In this document: positions 1 to 4,911 of the stretch, one piece after another
Layout of the letters: every line of letters starts with the position of its first letter
Position numbering within the stretch: the stretch's first letter is position 1
Assembly: GCA_025455635.1 (NCBI GenBank)
Contig: JALOMF010000157.1
Span: 1-10,703 of the forward strand
Origin: Saprospiraceae bacterium
GTDB lineage: Bacteria; Bacteroidota; Bacteroidia; Chitinophagales; Saprospiraceae
DNA: 10,703 nt
Direction of reading: 5' to 3'
The notes under the pieces: generated by a model
What the model saw: only the letters and a program-made list of their open reading frames with translations
Database searches by the model: none
Told to the model about the DNA's origin: nothing
Translations under genes and position numbers: made by a program

Positions 1-291
1 TCGCCGATCGTTGCAAGAGTCGCCGCGCAAGCATTGGAAACTACCGCGTTAATAAGCAATGAACCCTTAACTATTATCTTGTCACAAAAAGGCTGGATAA
101 GAGCGGCAAAAGGCCATGATATTGATGTAGAAAGTTTGAGTTACCGTTCCGGGGACGGCTTTCTGGATGCTGTAAAGAGCCGGTCAACGCAGCCCGTTTA
201 TATACTGGATTCGACTGGCCGCGCTTACAGCACCTCTGCCCACGATTTGCCTTCGGCGAGAACGCAGGGCGAACCTGGAGGAAAGAAGTAA
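1..291 (+). pseudogene. parC: Topoisomerase IV subunit A (ParC) fragment, cut at both visible ends
   Basis: The frame is open from base 1 and ends at TAA 289-291, so the start lies outside the window. The apparent start at 34 is a TTG leucine codon inside the gene. The residues match the start of the ParC C-terminal region, with motifs QKGWIRAAKGHDID, LSYRSGDGF, ILDSTGRAYS and LPSARTQGEP. In the family, ParC is the ATPase-independent breakage subunit that decatenates chromosomes together with ParE. A normal ParC continues after QGEP with LTG and well over 100 more residues. Here the similarity stops near base 276 and the frame ends four codons later in GGKK. The wording resembles gammaproteobacterial ParC more than Bacteroidota ParC, which is odd for the rest of the window. 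It could be a transferred fragment, a recombination scar or a chimeric assembly join. Family identity is secure; origin is inference. Confidence 0.85.
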
Positions 292-361
292 CGGATGAAT
301 TGGAATTTGTGGTCTTGGGTGCATGGCTTTTGGACTGAGAACGCTTACTTTTCCTTGCTAC

Positions 362-608
362 TATAACTGAATTGGAAATCAATTTTGAAGTGGTAAGGAG
401 AAAATACACCGATAACTGCTTTTGTAACCATTTTGGAAGTAACCTTGCAGTAGTACGAGGCTCACCAGCAATTATAACCATTTTGGGAGGCGACCTGAAA
501 ATGTAGGAATCAACTCTTCCCAAAATCGGTACAATAACCAAAATGGAACGAAATGCGACCAAGCGGGGCAAACATAACTAAAATGGGAGAAAAAATAACC
601 GAATGGGA
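362..608 (+). repeat. Array A, left block: direct copies of TATAACCnnTTTGGAA
   Basis: Seven copies of a 16-bp motif lie in non-coding, AT-rich DNA. Approximate positions are 362-377, 423-438, 473-488, 517-533 (inverted), 533-548, 573-588 and 594-608 (one base short). Nearly every copy keeps TAAC, then GG plus purines. The middle varies between ATTTT and AAAAT, so the core is roughly a CC-N5-GG half-palindrome. Spacing is irregular here (50, 40 and 21 bp between neighbours). The set looks like binding sites for a DNA-binding protein, such as a replication initiator or the nearby KilA-N or RHH protein. The binder is unknown and the role is inference. Confidence 0.75.
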
Positions 609-619
609 AGATTATCAAA

Positions 620-720
620 ATCCAATCCAGTTATAGTTTTTTTCCAATGAAGTTATATTAATTTCCAAAATAGGTATAGTTCCTTCCAAATCAGTTGCAG
701 TTGCTTCCAAAAGCGTTATA
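620..720 (-). repeat. Array A, right block: five inverted iterons with 21-bp period
   Basis: Five copies of the same motif are read on the minus strand at 620-635, 642-657, 663-678, 684-699 and 705-720. Starts are 22, 21, 21 and 21 bp apart, so every copy presents the same face of the helix. Each keeps TTCCAA (ATCCAA in the first) at the left and GTTATA or a close variant at the right. A 21-22 bp period is typical of plasmid iterons bound by a Rep protein. No rep gene is present in the window, so an origin role is only inference. Confidence 0.8.
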
Positions 721-884
721 CTTAATTGTGCAACAAGTTGGTTATCAAGGGATTGTGAAGGAGTAAAAAGAAGAAAAGGACAAAATATTAAAACCAACAA
801 CAAAACAAGGAGGTGATGTTGGTGTTGAATTTTTGAAAAAATGGATGAAAACAAGCGGAAGCAGGGCGAGTGAATGATTTTTGA
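721..884. other. AT-rich non-coding spacer inside array A
   Basis: No gene is supported here. A minus-strand reading frame spans 615-914, but its product is a low-complexity leucine/serine string generated by the repeats themselves. No repeat copy or strong hairpin was found in this stretch. Confidence 0.5.
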
Positions 885-924
885 CCGCAAAGGAGTTATA
901 GGTCGTCGTCCCAAAACGGTTATA
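885..924 (-). repeat. Array A, two outlying inverted copies
   Basis: A degenerate copy at 885-900 ends in GTTATA, and a good copy at 909-924 reads TCCCAAAACGGTTATA. They are 24 bp apart and have the same orientation as the block at 620-720. They lie about 50 bp beyond the stop of the KilA-N pseudogene. Confidence 0.6.
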
Positions 925-976
925 CTTTCGCTGGAAGCGCCCCCTAGCCTACCCTGCGAGCCAGAAATGGTGCAAT

Positions 977-1830
977 TTACGTTTTGGGCTTCCTTTCCTT
1001 GATTTCCAGTTTTTTAACTTCCTGCAGCGCCTTCACTTCCTCCAGCAGGGTCAGTTCCCGCTCGGCACGGCGGGTGAGTATGCTGAGGCGCTCGTCCTTG
1101 GTGAAGCCTTGTTCAATGAGGGCGGCATTGATACTCTCCATGTGCCAGTACCTGTAGTTCCTTGGCGGAAGCGGTGTCGCGCAGGCTGCCCTTTGCATCA
1201 GGATTTAGAGACTTGAACTGTTTGGCAGTGGTGCCGAAGACGGCGAGGTTGAGCAGGTCGGCCTCGGAGGCGAAGTAGGTGCCCTCGCGCTTGGTGTTCC
1301 AATCGAGCTGGGGCACAAGATTGGTACGAACGGCGTCGGTGTGGATGGTATAGTTGGCCTTGGAGATTTCCCGGCGCAGGTTCCACGTCAGGCCCTGTGC
1401 CTCGGCCTCCACCTGTTTCAGTCGGTCGAACTCCTTGATGAGGTAGAGGTAGAAGGAGGGGCTAATCCAAGTGGCGAACTGCAGGGCGATGTCCTTGTGG
1501 CCATAAGTGCCACCATATCGTCCTGGGTTGGAGAAGATGCCCACGGCGCCCGTTTTTTCCACCCACTCGCTGACAGAGAGTACAAATGCGCCACCGCCTG
1601 CCCGCTGTCTAATCCCATTAAAATTCATGGGATTAAAACCGGGATTGTAGAGGCCCTCCCAAGTGGCGAGGAAATCGAGGTTGGCTCCGTTGCACAGGTT
1701 GCCCTGGATGATGGCATCGGTTCGCTCATCGGCATGGCGGGTCGGTCAGGCTGAAATAGTCCTACTCGTTGTGGCGCTTCAGCTTTATTTCCGCGCCCTG
1801 CACGGTGAGTTTGGACTTTGGCTTTTCCAT
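977..1830 (-). pseudogene. KilA-N domain protein gene, broken by one stop and two frameshifts
   Basis: Joined across three lesions, this encodes a KilA-N domain protein of about 280 residues, close to the usual family length. The N-terminus carries KLTVQGAEIKLKRHNE, followed by a TAG at 1762-1764 where a glutamine or similar is expected, then DYFSLTD. A frameshift near 1739-1741 appears to have lost about five bases. The next frame gives RHADERTDAIIQ, LATWEGLYNPGFNP, the core GRYGGTYGHKDIALQFATWI and FYLYLIKEFDRLK. A second frameshift lies near 1142-1146, after AKELQVLA, and restores MESINAALIEQGF plus a charged, probably helical tail. KilA-N is a DNA-binding domain found in phage and plasmid proteins. 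The start ATG at 1828-1830 follows the stop of the RHH gene by one base, so it is the last cistron of the parA operon. Three independent lesions argue for real decay, though basecalling indels could explain the frameshifts. Confidence 0.88.
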
Positions 1831-1831
1831 C

Positions 1832-2287
1832 CTATTTTTTTGCAAGGTCGTTTTCTATGAGCAGCCTGATATAGGCCGAAATCTCGGTGTCGTTCTGCAC
1901 CACGGCCAGTTTCATGCGCTTGTAGAGGTCTTTGGCCAGGTCAATCGTGATGCGCACCTTTTCCTTGGGGGCTTCGACTTGACGGTTGGCGGTGGACGGT
2001 GGACGGACTACGGTGGACGGACTACGGTTGACGGTGGACGGTGGACGGTCTGCGGTGGACGGACTGGGGCTGGTGGGCGCTTTTGCTGGGGCGCTTTTTT
2101 GCTTCGCAATGGGTGGTTCTACCTTAGCTGCCGTCGTTGCTGCAATTACAGGAGCAGGTGGTGGCACTACTGCGGTGGGTGTTGCGGCGGCGTGCAATTG
2201 CTTGGCCATTTCCTCCACTTCTTCGGGCGTGGGCTTGGGCTTCTTTCCTGCGGAGTTGATGAACGCATCAAAATTTTTCTTTGCCAT
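1832..2287 (-). CDS. Ribbon-helix-helix DNA-binding partner of ParA (ParB-like), 151 aa
   Basis: The last ~40 residues (110-148) have the RHH pattern: a basic strand KVRITIDLAKDLYKRMKLA, then two helices ending ISAYIRLLIENDLAKK. Residues 1-32 form a short charged segment beginning MAKKNFDAFINSAGKK. Residues 33-109 are a low-complexity Ala/Pro/Thr linker. That linker contains four tandem seven-residue units of type (S/P)PSTxxR at 75-102, encoded by a 21-bp DNA repeat. The gene follows parA on the same strand after about 69 bp and abuts the KilA-N pseudogene. In the family, small ParA ATPases pair with RHH proteins that bind centromere repeats and repress the operon. I infer that this protein binds one of the two repeat arrays, most simply the one upstream of parA. 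It could also be an accessory regulator with no partition role. Confidence 0.75.
   Translation of the reverse strand: MAKKNFDAFINSAGKKPKPTPEEVEEMAKQLHAAATPTAVVPPPAPVIAATTAAKVEPPIAKQKSAPAKAPTSPSPSTADRPPSTVNRSPSTVVRPPSTANRQVEAPKEKVRITIDLAKDLYKRMKLAVVQNDTEISAYIRLLIENDLAKK
1982..2065 (-). repeat. In-frame 21-bp minisatellite inside the RHH gene
   Basis: On the plus strand this is a run of CGGTGGACGG units joined by short variants (for example GACTACGGTGGAC). It gives four 21-bp periods and encodes four (S/P)PSTxxR heptads in the linker. Because the unit is a multiple of three it preserves the frame. Similar Pro-Ser-Thr-Val repeats recur in some Saprospiraceae genomes as I recall, which suggests a dispersed repeat that landed in a tolerant linker. 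That recollection is not verified here. Confidence 0.8.
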
Positions 2288-2314
2288 GACTGGGTAGTTG
2301 GAAATTAGTTGAAT

Positions 2315-2361
2315 CTGGAAATTGGGGGAATTGGGTTGAGCTGGGAAATTGGGGAATTAGG
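2315..2361. repeat. Imperfect direct repeat between parA and the RHH gene
   Basis: Two copies of a ~20-bp element of type CTGGRAAATTGGGGGAATT start at 2315 and 2341, with a 26-bp period. The second runs over the parA stop codon. It occupies most of the parA-RHH gap, so it may be simple slippage in a spacer. No function is visible. Confidence 0.45.
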
Positions 2362-3010
2362 CCAGCAGGGCCAGGATTTCCTGGGTGAGCGACTCGATTT
2401 CTTGGGCGGCCTTGCGGTCGCCCAGTTCACTGACGCCCATGCCTACGAGGTTGGCCTCCTGGTAGGCGGCCCGGTGGCCGATTTCCGTTTGGAAGATGCG
2501 CACCTCCAGCTTCTTGATGGCCTCATACACCGCCCGGTTGACGATGATGCGGTCGTTGTAGCCGTTCATCACCACGCCGAGGTCGAGGGACATGCCCTTG
2601 GATTCGAGCATGGATTTCACGTCGTCGTAGCGGGCAAGGAATTTTTCCAGCGCCCCGTAGTCGTTGCCGCTTGGCATGACGGGCACGACGACCAAGTCGG
2701 CAACCATCATGATTTTGGTGGCCACCTCGCTGAGGGCCGGTGAGCCGTCCACGATGACGAAGTCGTGGGACTTTGCCAGTTCGTTGATTTCCCGTGCGAG
2801 GCGTTCCTCAGAGGCGATGGAGAGCTTGATGGCGGGCAGTTCCCGGGCTTCCCTGCGCTCGCCCCACTCCATCGTTGACTTCTGCTCGATGTCGGTGTCC
2901 ACGAGGCTGACCTTGTGGCCTAGGCTTCGGAGGTTGACGGCGAGGTTCTGGGCGATGGTGCTCTTCCCTACCCCACCCTTGAGGTTTGCTACTGCGATGA
3001 TAGACGCCAT
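2357..3010 (-). CDS. parA: ParA-family partition ATPase, 217 aa
   Basis: The protein has all the signatures of a small, plasmid-type ParA/MinD-family ATPase. The deviant Walker A motif KGGVGKST is at residues 11-18, and the A' motif VDTD is at 37-40. The Walker B segment FVIVDGSPAL is at 84-93, and the segment VVVPVMPSGNDYGALEKF spans 107-124. There is no N-terminal helix-turn-helix extension, which fits the short class whose operon is repressed by the RHH partner rather than by ParA. In the family, ATP-bound dimers coat the nucleoid non-specifically and move DNA carrying the centromere complex. The start ATG at 3008-3010 sits directly before the conserved ASIIAVANLKGG. The gene heads an operon with the RHH partner and the broken KilA-N gene. 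A large repeat array begins about 130 bp upstream. Function as a segregation ATPase is secure by family; the cargo is unknown. Confidence 0.93.
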   Translation of the reverse strand: MASIIAVANLKGGVGKSTIAQNLAVNLRSLGHKVSLVDTDIEQKSTMEWGERREARELPAIKLSIASEERLAREINELAKSHDFVIVDGSPALSEVATKIMMVADLVVVPVMPSGNDYGALEKFLARYDDVKSMLESKGMSLDLGVVMNGYNDRIIVNRAVYEAIKKLEVRIFQTEIGHRAAYQEANLVGMGVSELGDRKAAQEIESLTQEILALLA

Positions 3011-3120
3011 AGTTTTGGATGTTTTTTGAATGCGATGTGATTGAAGGCAGCCCGACTACTGTCTTTGGTGAATATCAGACCATCCGGCCCCCTACCCTCC
3101 TTTGGGTTTTATTTGTGCCG

Positions 3121-3128
3121 CAAACGTA
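3121..3128 (-). promoter_or_regulatory. Bacteroidota -7 promoter element for parA operon
   Basis: Read on the minus strand this is TACGTTTG, an exact match to the TAnnTTTG -7 element, in the typical context of a following CGGC. It would give a leader of roughly 105-110 nt before the parA ATG. The matching -33 region would fall near 3148-3152, inside the first palindrome of array B, so binding there would block sigma factor access. A clear TTTG at -33 is not visible. Confidence 0.55.
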
Positions 3129-3138
3129 AGGATTTTTT

Positions 3139-3738
3139 CTGTAATTCAGTAGTTGCGGAATTAAGTATTTGCAGAAATATTGAATTCAGTGAGTACACAA
3201 TTCAGTAAGTACTGTATTCCGTACTTATTTGATAGCTACGAGTATGAAGAACTGCTTGTTATTTTATGCTGTAATTCAGTAAATACGGAATTGCTGATTT
3301 TGAAATGGTCGAGCTAGGGATGTTGGTGAACGGGGCTTCGCAGTAATTCAGTAGGTACGGAAATGCTGAACATGCGGCAAGGGCTTTTTTGCAGTAATTC
3401 AGTAAATACGGAATGCTGTAAATTTTGGTCATTGCTTTTTTACAGTAATTCAGTAAATACGGAACTACTGCAATGTGTGGTTATACATGACATGCAGTAA
3501 TTCAGTAGATACTGAATTACTAACATGAAATTGTGGATTTTTTTGCTGTATTTCAGTAAGTACTGAAATACAGATAAATTAATCAATAGCGGTAATAACA
3601 GTAATTCAGTAAATGCTGAAATACAGAAATGCTGAAATTTTATCAAATTTCATTTTGCGAGACTTTTGGTGTATTTGCAAGATATCCTGATTCTCCTGAA
3701 GCGCAATATGAAATTTGCTGAAATCAGTAATTACTGAG
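3139..3738 (-). repeat. Array B: ten palindromic elements upstream of parA, candidate centromere
   Basis: Cores with consensus TTCAGTAnnTACkGAA begin at 3145, 3185, 3201, 3275, 3347, 3398, 3449, 3501, 3552, 3605 (the first two and third degenerate). A related perfect 14-mer TCAGTAATTACTGA lies at 3724-3737. Better copies extend to 28 bp, with CAGTAA on the left and TTACTG-like bases on the right; 3546-3573 is a perfect 13-2-13 palindrome. Intervals from the core at 3347 to that at 3605 are 51, 51, 52, 51 and 53 bp, about five helical turns. Several copies carry CGGAA instead of CTGAA on the right, which gives the array a direction. Position beside parA and the RHH gene suggests a parS/parC-type centromere and operator. 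Binding is inferred. The plus strand carries the same palindromes, so strand is nominal. Confidence 0.85.
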
Positions 3739-3744
3739 TAATTT

Positions 3745-4182
3745 GATAAAAAGGGTTTCAGGTTTCTAAGTTTAATCACATGAGGAGTTTAAAGCTTCCC
3801 GATTTTGGTTGTTTTTAGGCGCTCTGGGCGATTGTGGCGTACAAAATAGGGTAGGGGCTGCCGCCGCCGAATTGATGGCCTTAGCGGCGATTTTTGCTGG
3901 TGGTTTTTGTGGCTTGTGTTGAGCGTAGTGTACCGTAGCAAAGTGGGGTGGGGTAGGGGAGTGTTCAAATTTAGGGTCAATTGACGTCATTGTATTTTGA
4001 AAAAATGACACGTCGTGTCCATTCCTCAACATGCCTCAGAGCATGCCCGTGAAAACCGAGGGTAATATCAGCGCAAAGCGCAATCCTAACCTTGGCGCCG
4101 ATTTAACTTCAAAATAACCTGCCTTTGCTTCGCAATATCCCAGCTTCGCCGTAAACAGCAGCTTCAAACAAAACGACCGACC
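3745..4182. other. Non-coding region between array B and the membrane protein gene
   Basis: No convincing gene was found. A minus-strand frame at 3772-4032 has a low-complexity Pro/Ala/His product and no family resemblance. Small inverted repeats are present: GACAC-GTC-GTGTC at about 4007-4019, ATGC-CTCAGA-GCAT near 4031-4044, and GCGC-AAA-GCGC near 4071-4081. None is followed by a T-run, so none is a clear terminator. This stretch probably marks the border between the partition module and the metabolic genes. Confidence 0.5.
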
Positions 4183-4911
4183 ATGCTGCCCAGCGAATAC
4201 CTGTTCTTCAAGCCGAACACCGACTTCCAACTGTTTGGAACCCAACACCTTATGAGGATGGCACTGATACTGCTCTTGGCCATCGGATTGTCCATTTTTG
4301 CGAAGCGGAAACTAACGGAAGCACAGCAATTTGGCCTGGCCCGTGCGATGACCCTTGTCATGGCCGTGGCCGTCGTCGGCTGGATAGCCCTGAGGGTAGG
4401 GGAGGGGCTGTTCGACCCGAAGACCGACCTGCCCCTCGACATCTGCAATTTCACCGCCCTGCTGCTGCCCGTGCTCATGTGGACGCCCAAGCACCGGGTG
4501 CAGGAAGTGCTCTATTTCTGGATTTTCGCAGGCACGACGCAGGCCATCCTCACGCCCCATCTCTTCGAGGGCTTCCCGCATTACACCTTCGTGAAATACT
4601 GGACCGTACATGGCGGACTCGTGGTTTTCGCCGTCTATGCCACCCTCGTTTTCGGCATTCGCCCGACCTGGAAGAGCCTATTGCGGGCCTTTTTGCTGTT
4701 GCAGGTTTATGTCGTGGCGCTGTTCGGCATCAACCTCCTGCTCGGCTCCAACTACGCCTACCTCATGGGCAAGCCGCCCACTGCCTCCGCCTTCGACTAC
4801 CTCGGCCCGTACCCTTGGTACCTGCTCGTCAGCGAGGGCGTCGCCTTGGTCTGCTTCGTGCTGGCGCTGCTGCCCGTGTTGGCTGCTGGTGGTAAAAAAC
4901 AGGTAGCATGA
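4183..4911 (+). CDS. YwaF/TMEM164-type (TIGR02206) integral membrane protein, 242 aa
   Basis: The protein is strongly hydrophobic with about seven predicted membrane segments. It carries the family landmarks in order: LPLDICNFTALLLP (83-96, with Cys88), TTQAILTPHL (118-127), FPHYTF (131-136), VHGGLVV (142-148), NLLLGSNYAYLMGKP (184-198) and LGPYPWYL (207-214). Bacterial members are known mainly as conserved membrane proteins of unknown function. Human TMEM164, in the same superfamily, has been described as a cysteine-dependent acyltransferase of ether phospholipids, and Cys88 and His143 are the natural candidates for equivalent residues. An acyltransferase role here is inference. The stop codon overlaps the start of the following cytochrome gene by four bases (ATGA), so the two are probably translated together. 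Length is normal and the frame looks intact. The start ATG at 4183 is preceded by no clear Shine-Dalgarno, as usual in this phylum. Confidence 0.85.
   Translation: MLPSEYLFFKPNTDFQLFGTQHLMRMALILLLAIGLSIFAKRKLTEAQQFGLARAMTLVMAVAVVGWIALRVGEGLFDPKTDLPLDICNFTALLLPVLMWTPKHRVQEVLYFWIFAGTTQAILTPHLFEGFPHYTFVKYWTVHGGLVVFAVYATLVFGIRPTWKSLLRAFLLLQVYVVALFGINLLLGSNYAYLMGKPPTASAFDYLGPYPWYLLVSEGVALVCFVLALLPVLAAGGKKQVA

Noticed and set aside
74..571. Minus-strand 165-residue reading frame
   Set aside because: It lies opposite the clearly recognisable ParC frame and then crosses the repeat region; no family resemblance.
615..914. Minus-strand 99-residue reading frame
   Set aside because: It runs through the inverted iterons of array A, and its product is a low-complexity by-product of the repeats.
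3341..3626. CRISPR array (28-bp repeats with 23-25-bp spacers)
   Set aside because: The repeats are palindromic and vary between copies, irregular copies continue on one side, spacers share T-tracts, and no cas gene is present. A protein-binding array beside parA explains it better.
3440..3646. Minus-strand 68-residue reading frame
   Set aside because: It is composed of array B palindromes (repeated CISAFTELL/VFTELL-like strings) and is not a gene.
3772..4032. Minus-strand 86-residue reading frame
   Set aside because: Pro/Ala/His-rich with no domain, no promoter and no conserved context.
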